DNA from: Moniliella sp. 'wahieum'
Lineage: Eukaryota > Basidiomycota > Moniliellomycetes > Moniliellales > Moniliellaceae
Direction: 5' to 3'
Assembly (NCBI GenBank): GCA_003971905.1
Contig: RSEE01000024.1
Span: 186,001 to 250,000 of the forward strand
DNA length: 64,000 nucleotides
Shown: positions 11,342 through 23,756 of the stretch, piece by piece
How positions within the stretch are numbered: position 1 is the stretch's first letter
Layout: every line of letters starts with the position of its first letter
Translations under genes and position numbers: made by a program
The notes under the pieces: model-generated
The model's input: only the letters and a program-made list of their open reading frames with translations
The model's database searches: none
Told to the model about the DNA's origin: nothing

Positions 11342-11956
11342 TCATCTTTCCCGAACGTCCCGGACTTGGTGGAGTTCATCGTTCAAAACAACTTCCGTCG
11401 CGAGTGCGACTTGGATGTTGACAGTGCCTATTTATCTTCTTGGGGTCCGTTTCTTGTCGGCCCATCAGCCGTTGGTTTTTTTCCCCTCCTCTTGTCTATT
11501 CCCTTCGTTTGGTTTGGTATCTTTCTTTCGTTCGTTTGGTCTTTCTTTCGTTCCTCTTTCCTTGTTTTCTGTCACTTTTGAGCGGTTGGAAAGAGCCACT
11601 TCTTGTACACCCATTCGTTCCCCCCGCTCTTTTCCCCCCTCTTAGGGCCGTCCTCCGCCTCCCCCCCCCCCTTCCTCCATCCCATCCCATCCCCCGCGCT
11701 AGAAGGACAGGCGCCTGCCCCACCCCCCACCCCCGCCCCGTTCCCCCCCCCATATGCACATCGCCTCCTAATGGATCCTTTTGAGGCCGCCTCTCATCTC
11801 TCTCCCCATTCTCTGATCCCTCATCGAATCCACTCCACGCTCCCTAGCCGTCCTGGCCCGCATGTGCCACCACACACACTCACACACACATACATTCATC
11901 GTTCAATCGGATTTTTACCATGGGCACACCGCAAGGCATCTTAATCTTGGTGCGCC

Positions 11957-11977
11957 TTCAAGCTTCAAGCTTCATCC
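11957..11977. repeat. Heptamer array TTCAAGC
   Basis: TTCAAGC, TTCAAGC, TTCATCC. Confidence 0.85.
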
Positions 11978-12218
11978 CATAGCGGGAGGGGTCTAGCGTT
12001 TACGTGCTCCATGGGAGCGAGCGAGACAGATATGAGGTGTTGACGAAAGTGAAGGCGGCCAGGGGAGGATCTGAACCTCACGTCTCAAGTCCCGAGTCAA
12101 TCTGAAGTCTGCCAAAGAGAGAGATCTCAGTCTGAGATCTCAGCTCCTGAGATCTGAAAGACCGGCTGGGCGAGCTCATCACAGTGATGAACCGATGCAG
12201 TTTGGGAGCGCCCACGGG

Positions 12219-12253
12219 ATGAATCATGAATCATCGATCATCGATCAAGCTTC
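12219..12253. repeat. Heptamer array of pairs: ATGAATC x2, ATCGATC x2
   Basis: ATGAATC, ATGAATC, ATCGATC, ATCGATC, AAGCTTC in unbroken seven-base register. Confidence 0.9.
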
Positions 12254-12555
12254 CAGTCGATACGAGCAAGATCTCCGAGGGGGGCCAGGAGGGGCGTGGG
12301 CACTGGCCGGGCAGAGCAGACCATGTGGATGGGAGGGGCGTCCCTGTTGGTCTGAGACGTGCGGCGGGTGGATCGCGGGGGCAGACAGCTGGCTGACCAG
12401 CAGCGGAGACTGGCGCCGAAGACCAGCGCAGAAGACCAGCGCAGAGACTGGCGCAGAACGCCGGCCGAATTCCAAACGCACGTGCAACTTTCAAATGCCC
12501 GCACACGCAGGCACTGCAGCGCACTGCCGCGGCCCAGGAACACCCGTGCTGTAGC

Positions 12556-12576
12556 TAGGCGCTAGGCGCTGGGCGT
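12556..12576. repeat. Heptamer array TAGGCGC
   Basis: TAGGCGC, TAGGCGC, TGGGCGT. Confidence 0.8.
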
Positions 12577-12860
12577 TCGGCCTGGCGCGGCGTGGCTGGT
12601 GTGGTGCGGCGGGCGGCGGCGCTCGCCATCGCGTGTGCTTTGCTCCGCGTCACCCGTCCTCACCGCCTCACCCGTCACCCGCGTCACCCCGCCGCTCCAG
12701 ACGCGGTGATATGATACGAGCAGGGTATGTGCAAGCCAGCGTATCTCTTGCGCAACCGCTCTGAAAAAAATGCATCTCTCTTCTCTGCTCACACCACCCT
12801 GCCACTCCGCCAGCCCCTCCTGCCCCCATCTCCTCCGCTCGGGAGTGCCACCATCTTACC

Positions 12861-14766
12861 ATGCACCCCCCTGGGCTTCCTCCCGACCATGGCAGCACCC
12901 ACGACCCCGCCCTCAGCCCCAACGCCTCCCATGCCAGCAAGGAGAAGGTCCCCTTGCCCTCCCCCGACGACTTGGTCGACAGCGAAAAGGCCGGCGCTCC
13001 CGACGAACCCCAGTCCGAACCGTACCTGTCCAAAGAGACCGGCGAACGCGACATCACGTCCGATGCCAATGTGCAGCGCCGCCTAGGCCAGCGCCACATC
13101 CAGCTCATCTCCCTCGCTGGCGCCATTGGCACCGGTCTTCCTCTCGTCGGGAACGAATTTGGCCCAGGGTGGCCCGCTGGGACTGATGCTGAGTTACATG
13201 ATTGTCGGCTCTTTTGTTTTGGGCACCATGATGGCTCTGTGCGAGATGGCCTGTCTCGCACCCACCAGCGGTGGCTTCATCCGTCATGCGGCCATGTTTG
13301 TCGACAAGAGTTTGGCTGCCTGCTCGGGCGCCAGTTTGGCTTGGGGCAATTCCATGTCGGTCGCCAGCGAGGTGAGTGCCGCGGTGGTCATCATCCAATT
13401 CTGGACCATGTTTTCGCCCGCCATGTTTGTCACCATCTTCCTCATTCCCATCGTCGTGGTCAATGCAGTCAGCATCCGCTGGCTCGGTGAAGCCGAGTGT
13501 AAGTTCCTTGTTGCCGCCTCCCTACCCATTCCGTAGCCCATCCTCCAAGCCGTCATGTCGCCCCCTTGTCTTCGCACCTTGCTCTCCTTTCCACCCCTGC
13601 GCCCAGACGAGCCCCAGGCGTGCTCTTCCCTTGTCCTCCGCCTTTACCATACTAACCGCCACCTCTCTTTTGCCAGCATTCTTTGCCCTGCTCAAGATCT
13701 GCCTCGTGGTTATCTTTGTGATCACCGGAATCGTGGTGGACTGTGGTGGGGGTCCCCGAGGTGATACTTGGGTGCGCGGTATTGGCACCCTGGTCCGCTG
13801 GTGGAATTCATGTCCAGCGGTGCAAAAGGGCGTTTCTTTGGCGTGTGGAGCTGCTTGATTTCTGCTCCTTCTCCTTTGCCGGCACCGAGTCGGTCGCGCT
13901 CGTCGCGGCAGAGACGGTGAATCCTCGCCACAATATCCGCAAAGCAGCCAAGCGCGTGTTCTTCCGCGTGCTCATCCTCTACCTTTTGTCCATGTTCATG
14001 CTCACCCTCCTTGTTCCTTCCAACGACCCGGCCCTCTTGGGCGATGGCGCGAACGCACGTGACTCGCCTTTTGTCATTGCGTTTCAGCGGGCAGGGATTG
14101 CCATGTCGCACTTTGTCAATGCGATCGTCCTCACCTCGGCGCTTTCGTCGGGGGAGCAAGCGGTGCTCGCTGGCTCACGTACCTGGTGGGTCTCGCTCTT
14201 GATGGTGTGATTCCCAAGTTCCACCAAGACCCACCGCTGGGGCATTCCCTACATTGCTGTGGCCACCATCTTATCCCTATCGCCGCTCGCGTACACTGTC
14301 GTCTCCTCCTCGGCCTCGACGGCGCGTTTTACTACCTGACCGACGTGGCGGCCGAAGGCGCAGTCTGGAGCTGGATGACAATCAACATTGCCTGGCTGAG
14401 AATGTACTACGGAATGGTCAAGCAAGGCATCCCTCGATCTAGTTTGCCCTTCCAATCGTACTGCCAACCGTACTTGACGTGGTACTCGCTGACGGGATGC
14501 ATCTTTATCCTCTTTACCAGTGGCTTCACATGCTTTATCACCCCCGTCTCGGAAAACTTTTCCGTCTCGACGTTCCTCTCGAGCTACCTCACCATCTTTG
14601 TCAATATCACCATCTTTGTCTTGCACAAACTCTTCTTCCGCACCGCCTGACACCATTGGACGAGGTACCGATCCGGCCTTGGCTCAAGCATGTCGCCGAC
14701 AACCCAGAAGATGTACCTCCCCGAGCACGCGGGTGGGAAATGCTGCTCACGTTCTTGTGGGCCTAA
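12861..14766 (+). CDS. Amino-acid permease (APC superfamily, fungal YAT group)
   Basis: Plasma-membrane amino-acid/proton symporter. The N-terminal cytosolic tail ends in RRLGQRHIQLISLAGAIGTG, and the protein then continues FLSSGTNLAQGGPLGLMLSY in another frame. Further hydrophobic segments match the family through WLGEAES, an intron (13499-13676, GTAAGT donor, CTAAC branch), FFALLKICLVVIFVITG, GARYWHPGPLVEFMSSG, FSFAGTESVALVAAET, WGIPYIAVATIL, and the C-terminal PLDEVPIRPWLKHVADN before the stop at 14764-14766. At least six frame changes lie near 13140, 13770, 13855, 14185, 14220 and 14330, plus one at about 14648. All fit one or two missing bases, several in T runs. Either a sequencing-damaged intact gene or a young pseudogene; the first is favoured because neighbouring essential genes show the same defect. 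Confidence 0.85.
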
Positions 14767-15117
14767 CCTCTGTTTGTACGCGCTACCCTTACGATGATGA
14801 TCTGATTGATCAATCCTGGCATGTTACGTCCATGTGACATGTGACCCCTGCTCGTTGTAGCACCTAAAATGAAGGTCGAAAGAAGAGTAGTGTGGGCGCA
14901 CGGGTACAGGCGAGCGCGCAGGGGGAGTGGATTATAGCGTTGCTTGATTTAAGCTTGGTCCATAATGGCGGGTCTCGCGCTGCGCTCCAGTATAGGAAAG
15001 CTACCTGATTAGAGGAATTTTGGCCCCTTTTGGCCCCTCTGACGACCCTCTTAGTGGATTGTGAGCGGTTAGTACTAAGCTTAGCATTTAGCCGACAGCC
15101 ACCACACAGCCACAAAC
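14767..15117. other. Spacer with ATGTGAC heptamer pair
   Basis: No gene recognised. Two ATGTGAC copies in succession occupy 14832-14845. Confidence 0.55.
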
Positions 15118-17571
15118 GTGGAGCTGACAGGAGCCAAACGAATACAAATACATGGATGGCCCATCCCTTTCATCCCCCCCCCCACCGACAACCCCCCTTC
15201 CTGTATCGGTCAGGCATCATGCCTCCTGCTCTCCTCAACAAGATGCGCAGATCTGCCACCGACTCTCCTCGCTGTTTACCGCCCGACAATGGCCCATGGG
15301 GGAACTCAGTTCCCGGCCCTCATCTCGCCCAATAGAGAGTCGGAAACGTCCCATCGGTTGGGGTTGGACGGCTACGTGTATCCACCTGCTTCGGCGCTTG
15401 CCTACTCTCTCTCCCTCGTCGTCAAGTAAGGTAGAAGCGTCGTCGGCTGCCCTCTTTGCCCAGGGATCATGGGGGCAGGATAAACCCCCTCGACGGGGAA
15501 GCGATTGGTTTCATCAGCGGTGACCCATTGGAAGGGGCTTCGTCAGCTCGGCGCTCGTTCGCCCCACTGGCCCCCGGTGCTGCTGGCCCTCTGTCGCCGT
15601 TGGACAATCCGATTTTATCACCTTCCCTATCCTCTACCCTCGGTTCCGACCCGATCCAACCAGGTGGGACAAGAACGCTGCCGGAAGGCCCTCTGTCTTA
15701 TAACACATTGCCCTCGTTCCGACCCAACCTTCCATCGGAGCAGCAAGGGCGCGATACCATTCAGACCTCGGACGACCAGGTTACTCAATACACTCGCCAC
15801 CTCCAAACGTTTCTTGACGCATTCAATGAGGTGGCTGAAGGCATGGCGTGGATGAGCGGGGCGCAGCGTAGTCTGGCCCGTGCCGCACGAGAACTGTCAC
15901 GGTGTGCAATGACACGAACGAAGCAGGTACGTTCCTCACCTGCTTTTGGGTTCTGTTCTTGTCTCTCTTGTTTTCTTCAAAGGGAACAACTCTATATCGG
16001 CTGTGGATACTGAATCAGCTGCTTTGTGTTTGTGGGGGGTGGAATTACCGTTTTTGTGGGCGTGGCGGTACGGTATAGGCCAAGCCCTGGCTACATCCAG
16101 CTCCTTTCTCACGTCGGCCTCGGTGCCGGCGGACAAGTTGGCGCGCAGGGTAGTGGAGCACTACGAGAAGTACAATGCGGCCTGCACTGCCTACTTTCAT
16201 GCGGTAGCACGTGAGAATGAGCAGTTCACCAGCAAGACGCAAGCGCTGGAAGCAGCACTGCAACAAGCCGTTGTCGCTGCTTCAAATGCGGGCGGCACCA
16301 CAGGGGACACTGAATTTGGCATGCCTTGCTCACGTGGTGGTGCGATGGCGGGACACAAAGTACAGTACCAAACCCAGCTGTGATGGACGTGAACAGCCTG
16401 AGCGCTACCTTGGCATCAGAGAAGAGGCGGCACGTGGCCTACCTTCGCACCGAGACGCTCACAAGCCAAGTGGGGCTCGTCAACGTCCTGGGAACAGTAA
16501 CAGACGAGTCGTTTCGGTCACTTTGTGAGACGGTGCGGGGGTGCGGAAGGTGGTTGGGACCCGTGTTGGAGACGGCCAATTTGTTCAGCCTGGTATGCCG
16601 CCGATTCCAGTGGGCTTGCAGGTCAACCAAGAGGAATGGCACAGAGGCGCCAACGCAAACGAGAGTGACAACACAGAGCCCAGTCGTCATATGAACATGC
16701 CCGAGCCGACTGCATTGGCGGTGTCAAACAAGAAGTTGGGGTAGAGGAAAACGAGTGCTGTTGGTGGCCAGGAAACGTCTTCTCATCTGATGTTTCATCC
16801 AAACGGCCATCAGGGATGACAATAAACTCGACCGAAGTGGACACAGGGGACGCAGACGATACGGACGTGGCTCTGCTCGAGTCTTATTCCTTCATGCCGT
16901 CTCCTCCTCGCCCCTCTCTCCTTGGCGACATCAGCGAACGCCCTTGGATGGACCCACTGGATCGGGACTGGGTCGGGACAATCTAATACTCGACGCCTAT
17001 CACTTGCCCAATCCATCGTTCCTCGCCCGCAGCAGCACGCACGGCGCCAAAGCGACCAGCCATTTGTCGTATCCAGCCCAGCCTGAATGCTTCCCTTCCG
17101 CTTCGCAACTCCCTCCTTCTCCCCTTGCCATCCGAGGAGATGAGCAACAGGGACTACAGTGACGTGCGCTTCTCTTCCAACACCCTTAGTGGTGATCGCA
17201 CCCCTTCGACCAACATGTAGTCTCGCTAGACTACTACGACATTTCCACCTCCCCATCTACCTCTCACTCAACGACTGCGCCCCTCTCAGTTTGTCTTTGC
17301 ACGCCAAAGAGTCAAGGGTTGAAGATACGCTGCACAGAAGGACTGGGTGCTTGCCCTTTCTTACGTTGGGAGAGCCGAAGGACGTCCTCTCGCCTCACTT
17401 GGTTCACCATTCGTTGTCCGCCCACCCTCACCGCCTCTCGCTCGCAGAAAGGGAACAGTGACTGGGCTCCCCTGTGGTCAAAAGGGCGAGGGAGAGGGAG
17501 AGTATCCGGCCTTTCAGTCTTTGGAGAGGCGAGATGTTGTGTATCCGTGCAAACCGATCGTTAATTGGTGA
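15118..17571 (+). CDS. Unassigned protein with helical middle region
   Basis: I do not recognise the family. Coding-like sequence runs through several frames. First comes a Ser/Pro-rich N-terminal part (GFISGDPLEGASSARRSF, LSPLDNPILSPSLSSTLGSD). Next is a probable long helix (VTQYTRHLQTFLDAFNEV, GAQRSLARAARELSRC), then an intron near 15928-16078 with a GTACGT donor. A second helical piece follows (KLARRVVEHYEKYNAACTAY, FTSKTQALEAALQQAVV), then ASEKRRHVAYLRTETLTSQ. The tail is disordered, and one frame of it holds ALLESYSFMPSPPRPSLLGD. Frame changes at 16741 (GGGG run) and about 16975 (GGG run) each fit one missing G. The spacing and charge pattern of the helices suggest a BAR- or IMD-like membrane-binding fold, but this is a guess. 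Start and end are uncertain. Confidence 0.45.
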
Positions 17572-18027
17572 CGAACGAAGATGAAAAAAAGTGAAGGACG
17601 CGTGGCAATGTGAATAAATGATGAAGACGATACTCCGTGGGGAGAGCACGTCCCCACACGCGCAGGACATATGCCACGCGAGGAAGGGAAGGGGATGCGG
17701 TAGAAAGTAAGAGTTTTCGCAGGTTTAAGGGGGGGATGTAGTCATGTAGATGGACAAGATGGTGCTTGAGCACTGTAGGGCAAGGCCCTCCAACAGCCGC
17801 AGCATCTTGCTGATAGGGACTTCCTTCGCCAGAAATCAACAAAACGCACAGGCGCGCCCCAGTATGGACCTAATATTCCCTCTTTTTTCATACACCACAC
17901 CCTTTCCGTCAGGTCGTTGCTGGCTGCCTGAAGCTCCTATTCGACATATATGTTGTGCTGACGTGCTTCTCGTTGGAGAGCAAGCAACTAAGCAAATCAG
18001 AGCAAAGCATGAAATTAGATTAGCAGA
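17572..18027. other. Spacer, no gene seen
   Basis: Nothing recognised beyond A/G-rich sequence at 17570-17720. Confidence 0.5.
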
Positions 18028-19392
18028 TTAGTCGCGCCGCTCGGGGTCAGGCCGGCCTGCGAGCCCATCGGCCGGGGTAGGGGCTGAGACGGGGGTTGGC
18101 AAGATCGGCGTCTTATCCGTTTGCTTCATTTTGGCCACTGCATGACCACACCACAGCTCCAAAGCCCATGGCGGGCCAGGGCGTTGCCGGGGTGGCATGT
18201 CTCCAAAAAACAGCATACCGACAAGCTAAGGGCAGTTTGTTTAGCGCTCCGGTCATAGAATAGGTGGGTGCTGCGTGAACGCGGATGCACCACGCCGTGG
18301 TGAAGGAGATCAACATGGCACACGCCCCACTGAACAGGATGGCGGCCACCATCCCGGCCCGCTTGGGCGCGGGGAAGCACGCTTCAAAGTTTGCCTTGGT
18401 CCAGGTTTCCACCGCCAGGGAAGAACAGCAGCAGAACAGGGATGGTGAGTGCATTGTTGTAGTACATGAGTCCCAGTCTTTAAACCCAATCACCTTGATC
18501 CGCTTGCGCATCAACAATACCTGCCCATCGCGTGTGTCAGTCTAGAAGTCCACACCAAGGCAGTTGGAGGGATAACGTACGTAGGCGGCGCTGCAGAAAC
18601 AGTTACACGCCATCCAAATGTAGCCGATAGAGTCGTTGAGTTTCGAGGGTCCCACTTGTCCCACTTGTCCCACTTGTCCCGCCTGCCCTACCTGGCCCGC
18701 GTGGGGTGGCGGCGTATCCGCCCAATAGGCAACGATGGAGGAAAGGATCATCAGAGCAAATGCTGTGCCCGTAAGGGTGATCTTTCCGTTGAACCAGATC
18801 GTTTCTCCATAAGCAATGAGCACAATGGTCAGGTTCTTAAAGATGGTGTAGACACTGACATTGAGGTGCTGCAGCGCTTTGGAGCCAGTGTAGATCACAG
18901 CAGCCAGCAACGCCGAGATGGGGAACCAAAGTCCCATATCGTGCTTGTTCAGCCCTCGCAACTGAATCCACCCGACTTGCCGCGCAAGCAGCACCAATAG
19001 CCCCCACCACCGACTGCAGCATCAACACGACCAGATTCAAATCGAAGTGGGGATCCTTGACGATGAACTGAGAGGCGGGTCGCGGGGAGGGTCAGGAAAC
19101 CGTTTCTTCTCACAGCGAAACGTGGGGTAGGAGTGGGCGGTGAGGGCATACCTTATTGGCCACGGTCATCATGATACTCGACACGCAGTACGAGAGGATG
19201 GCAGGAGTACCATGGGAGGGTTTCTTCCTTTTTGTTCGAGGGGCGCCATGTCGCGCGCGTCGGCCGCGTGGCTCTGGCCGTATGCGCGCTGGGATCGGTG
19301 CTGGTTGGAGGGTACTGGAGGAAGGCGTCCGTCTCGCCCTTGCTCTCCTCCGGGGAGGGTGCAAAAAAGCGCCCGCGGTCCGGCGCACTCAT
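18028..19392 (-). CDS. VRG4: Golgi GDP-mannose transporter
   Basis: Exchanges GDP-mannose for GMP across the Golgi membrane, supplying mannosylation of proteins, lipids and wall polymers. The proposed start MSAPDRGRFFAPSPEESKG leads, after a frame change, to ILSYCVSSIMMTVANK. An intron (19068-19151) precedes FIVKDPHFDLNLVVLMLQS. The core shows YTGSKALQHLNVSVYTIFKN, LTIVLIAYGE and SIVAYWAD. A second intron (about 18521-18582, GTACGT donor, CTGAC branch) precedes VLLMRKRIKVIGFKDWDS, then YYNNALTIPVLLL and TYSMTGALNKLPLA. These match the nucleotide-binding GALNK motif of the family. Four or more frame changes occur. A short insert made of GQVGQAGQVGQVGQVGP near 18660-18700 is a collagen-like repeat in a loop. 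The terminal exon ends at TAA 18028-18030. Confidence 0.88.
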
Positions 19393-20102
19393 CTGCCGTA
19401 GAAGAAGCGGCGGTGATTATGTGGTGGTTAGAGCTGAGCCTCAAATCTGAGAGAAGTTTATTTTCAATCTTGGAGGGGGAGCCAATGTGATGTTCGTCCC
19501 TCGTGTGACATGTGATCCCTTCGTGCTCTTAATTCTGCCATGGCTCAACGCACACAGCCGCTCCCACTGCCCGTGCTGACCAGACTGCCCAACACGCTCG
19601 GCCTGTGTTGTCTTGCTTCCTTCAGAAGTGCGATTGAACCATAGAGCTTGAAGCTGGAGGAAGCTTGAGCTGGCTTCGGACACCCAGAGTAGGAAGTGGA
19701 GGTCCCAAGTTAGGGTTTTTTTTTTCATGGTTGCACGCGCCTTTGTCCGATGTGCGCGAGAAGAATTAATACTGAGGCTGCCAACAATATCCTTTCTGAT
19801 GGGCATCGAAGGCTGGAAGCGGGCATCGTGGCAGATCGAGCTGCCTCGGGGCTCAGTGAGGACTGAGTTACTATGGCGCCTTCTCCGTGCTGCTCTCCCA
19901 AGCCATATTGAAGCTTGGCGTGAAGTCTCAGCCTCACTAGTAGCCTCACTTGCCAATGCGCTGATTTCAATCATGCATTGGCCACGTGGAGCGCGCTCCC
20001 CGACATTAGAATGGCCCAGATGAGAAGGCTGGCGTTTGGGCTCTTCGCACCCACCTACCCAGCAAGGGAATCACTGGCGGCCTTGTGTGGTTGCCCCCGC
20101 CA
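19393..20102. other. Spacer upstream of MCD4
   Basis: No gene assigned. A 177-codon minus-strand ORF (19441-19974) resembles nothing known and has no coding-like composition. TGTGACATGTGATC near 19505 is another seven-base duplication of the ATGTGAC type. An AAGCTTGAAGC-like run lies at about 19648-19670. Confidence 0.5.
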
Positions 20103-23100
20103 ATGGCACCTCCATCTCCACGTCCTGTGTCATCGCCCTCTCCATCCTCAGCCCCTGCTCCCGTTCCGGCGCAGGAGCCGACGCCAGCCCCAGCTCCAGC
20201 CTCAGCCCCAGAAGCTGTTGCCGCCCCCCATGCCGGCTCTTCCCGCCGCCGCGTGAGGGCTACGATGGGCTTCTCGCTGCTCTTGCATCTCCTCTTCACA
20301 TGGTCCGTCTTTGACATCTACTTCACCTCGCCCGTCGTTCATCCTGGCAAGCACTTTGCTATCAATGATACCTACATGGTCCACCCTGCTGAGGGCATCC
20401 CCACCTCCACCATGGGTCCGAACCCCTGGGCTGGTCACAACACGATCCCCTCCTTTTTAATGGCGAGAAGGCGGACCCTGCCCCATCTCAGCACTTGGAC
20501 CCTGAGCAGATTGAGCAGATCAAGGCTGAAACAGGCGCCGGGGAAGAAGAAATTCTTGCTGCTCTCAAGCAGGAGCAAGAGTTGGTTCGCGTAGGTGGCT
20601 TTATGGACATGGAGGTGTACCGCCCCTGGCAACCCCCTGCAAAGCGTCTCGTCCTCCTCGTTGGTGATGGCCTTCGTGCCGACACCCTCTTTAAGCATCA
20701 TCCTGCCACCGCCCTCCCTGCCTGGGCTCAGTATGATCTCGTCCACGCATCCGCTCAGGTGGAGTATCCCTCAGCCCTCGTGCCCATCAAGGACAACCTG
20801 ACTTCAGGGGCCAAGACCGACCCCACTTCTCTCTACACTGTAGCTCCGTATCTCAACGCGATTGCCAGTGAACGCGGAGCATGGGGGGTGTCTCATACCC
20901 GTGTCCCTACTGAGTCCCGGCCAGGACATGTGGCGTTGATCGCGGGCATGTACGAAGACGTTAGTGCAGTGACCAAGGGTGCGTATCTGTGTTTTTCTTC
21001 CCCGCACCCACGTTTCTGACCCATCTGCAGGATGGAAGACCAACCCCATTCCATTTGACTCGGTCTTTAACCAATCCACCCACACCTATTCCTTTGGATC
21101 GCCCGATATCCTGCCCATGTTCGCCCAGGGCGCTGCGGCCGACAAGATCGATATGTGGACGTACCATGAGGAAGACGAAGATTTTACCAAGGATGCCACC
21201 CATCTTGATCTTTGGGTCTTGGATCAACTTACGGACCTCTTTGCGCGGGCTAGGGAAAACGCTACACTCCATGCACAGCTCTCACGCCCTGGCACTGTTT
21301 TCTTCCTCCACCTTTTGGGGCTGGACACTACGGGCATACCTATGGCCCGGCCTCGCGCCGAATACCTGGGGAATACGATCGTCGTTGACGCGATCGCCGA
21401 AAAGGTCGAACAGCTGATGGAAGAGTTCTTCAACGACGAGCAGACTGCCTATGTCTTCACCGCTGACCATGGGATGAGCAACAAGGGCAACCACGGCGAT
21501 GGCGACCCAGACAACACTCGAACTCCACTTGTGACTTGGGGCGCTGGTATCCGTCCCCCCTTGCTTTTGCCTAAGGAACATGCGCAGTATGCGTCTCGCG
21601 CGTCCGACATGGAGCGCGACCCGTATTACAATGACTGGCGCAGTGTGGAGTCGATCTACCGTTCCGATGTGGAGCAAGCGGACGTGGCGGCTCTCATGTC
21701 GGGTCTGCTTGCGGCTCCTTTCCCTGGCAACTCGGAGGGACGTCTTCCGGTTGACTACCTCGCCACCACCGAAGAATATGCTGCACGGGCTATGCTTGCT
21801 AACGCCCTGGAGATCCTAGAGATGTACCGGACCAAGCATGCTGATCGCGCACGACGGACGATCGGGTACAAGGAGTTTGCCCCTTTGCGGGATACCAATG
21901 CTCTCCCTGATGGCGAGGAAGATGAAGAGGAGCCTGATCTTCCTGGAGACCAGATGGTACACGAATCCAAGTACTTTATCATGGCTGGCGAATACGATGA
22001 AGCGATCCCCATCATCCGCGACATTGTCAAGCTTTCTCTCGAAGGAATCAAGTATCTCCAGCACTACGATTGGTCTCTCCTTGCCTCCCTCGTCGTCGCC
22101 GGATACGTGGGATCAATTTTGAATGGGCTTGCGTTTTTGGTGCAGATGTTTGGCCTAACCCTGAACAATACGAGACAGCCAGGTCCACGACTCGGGTCTC
22201 TGTCATCCTCAGCCGTGTCCTCCCGGCTCTTGGTTTCGTTGCGTTGGCTACCAAGTTCACTATCGAGGAGGCACCAAGCACCTATTTCTTCTATGCTGCT
22301 GCCACCGCCGCCCTCTGGTCGCGGGTCTTGCCCAACTACCGATCTTCAAGGCTGCCCTGACTTCCCAGGTTGCAGGCCGTATTCTCCTCGGAATCGTCCC
22401 CGTGCTGGTGCTGCTTGAGACGATCGTCGTAGGGTACCTCGTCCGCATTGCTTGGACCGTGGGCTTCATCCTGATTGGGGTCGTCTGGCCCTTGTTCAGT
22501 GTTGGGCCCCATACGCTGCGGAAGAACCCTTGGTCCTGGGCGGCCTGGACAGGAACTTGCTTGGCGAACAGCCTCTTTACCCTTGAGACACTTGACAAGA
22601 AAGAAAGCATCCCCGTCCTCATCGCCACGGGCGTTCTCTTCCTCATTACTGGGCTTATCACGTTGAAGAACGCTTCGGCCTGGATCGGCACTGCAGGACA
22701 CCCAGATGACCTGAAGCGCACCTGCCAAGTACTTACATTTGAGTTGCTCGCCCTGGTCGCCGCCACCGCGTTTACTGTCATTTCGTCCCACAGCTTACAG
22801 GCCAAACAGGGTCTCCCCCTCTTTTCTCAAGTTGGCGCATGGGCGGTGCTCATCTCCTGCCTCACCGTCCCATTCCTGTATGGTTTTGTAAGGAGGCAGA
22901 GCGGCCCATCTCAACCCCCTGCCCAACGCATCGTGATGACTGTTTTCGCCTTTGCACCCATCTTTATTCTCCTCTCCATTCGTGACGAGGGGCTTTTCTT
23001 TGCCTCCTTCACATTCTCACTTCTGGCATGGGGCCGGATCGAGGCGCTCTTGTTTGCCCAACAAGCGCCCGTGTTCAGGACTAGCACGAGCGGGATCCGA

Positions 23101-23644
23101 GTAATCGGATTACAAGATACTCGAGTTGCGCTCTTTTTCCTCTTCTTCCTCCATGCCGCCTTCTTTGGAACGGGTACGTATGCGCACTCCCTTCGCTACC
23201 GTTAGACGCTGACTGTATATGCAGGTAACATTGCCTCCATCTCGTCCTTTTACCTACCGCCGGTCTACCGGCTCGTACCCATCTTTAGCCCTTTCCTCAT
23301 GGCTGCCTTGTTGTTGCTCAAGATCATCGTGCCCCTTGTTCTGCTTTGCGCTGTCTTCCAAGTCCTTTGTCTTTCCCCCCGGACAAACGGCCAGGGGCGT
23401 GTGCTGGATGCGGGACTGCAACTGGGCAGTGCGTCTCCGCTTGTCCTCGTTGCTGGCCTGGCCACCGACGCGCTTGCTCTCAATTTTTTTCGCCATCAAG
23501 ACGGAGGGCTCTTGGCTTGAGATTGGCCAGACCATCACGCACTTTATCTTGGCTAATTTGCTCCAGGTCTTTATGCTCGCCCTTACGGCGGTTACGAGCG
23601 CCATGTTCCTTGGCGTGCGTTCTACTCATCTCAAAACAAACTAA
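20103..23644 (+). CDS. MCD4: GPI ethanolamine-phosphate transferase 1
   Basis: Adds ethanolamine phosphate to the first mannose of GPI precursors in the ER. After a Pro/Ala-rich cytosolic tail, one helix ([20 protein letters not shown]) leads to the lumenal sulfatase-like domain: [15 protein letters not shown] with the catalytic Asp and Thr, [36 protein letters not shown] and [11 protein letters not shown]. The second half is a run of membrane helices. Introns are at 20979-21030 (GTGCGT donor) and 23174-23224 (GTACGT donor, CTGAC branch). The frame changes near 20455-20490, around 22140-22400, and near 23490-23515 in a T run. About 1,150 residues. The last residues before the stop at 23642-23644 do not look family-like, so a further exon is possible. 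Confidence 0.92.
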
Positions 23645-23756
23645 CTAGCCTTCACTGCGCGGGGCGGGGCTGGAACCTACCCTTAATTCATCTTACCGTC
23701 CCTCTTCTTCCATGGTAATACGCAGTCGTAGGCATTGCGAGCAAGCAGGTACCCCG

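Larger units (their letters stand above)
11215..12860. other. 1.6 kb spacer with repeat arrays
   Basis: No gene recognised. GAGTT pentamers at 11206-11240, heptamer arrays at 11277, 11957, 12219 and 12556 (listed separately), a T/C-rich stretch at 11450-11760, and a 13-base repeat of GAAGACCAGCGCA near 12418-12450. Confidence 0.55.

Noticed and set aside
12061-12160. Possible tRNA: GAGGTTCAGATCC on the minus strand resembles a B box
   Set aside because: The B-box has G where A58 is invariant, and no A box or acceptor-stem pairing fits around it; the sequence is a TGAGATC/GATCTCA repeat run.
19441-19974. 177-codon minus-strand ORF upstream of MCD4
   Set aside because: No homologue or domain recognised, overlapping ORFs in other frames are as long, and it sits where the MCD4 promoter should be.
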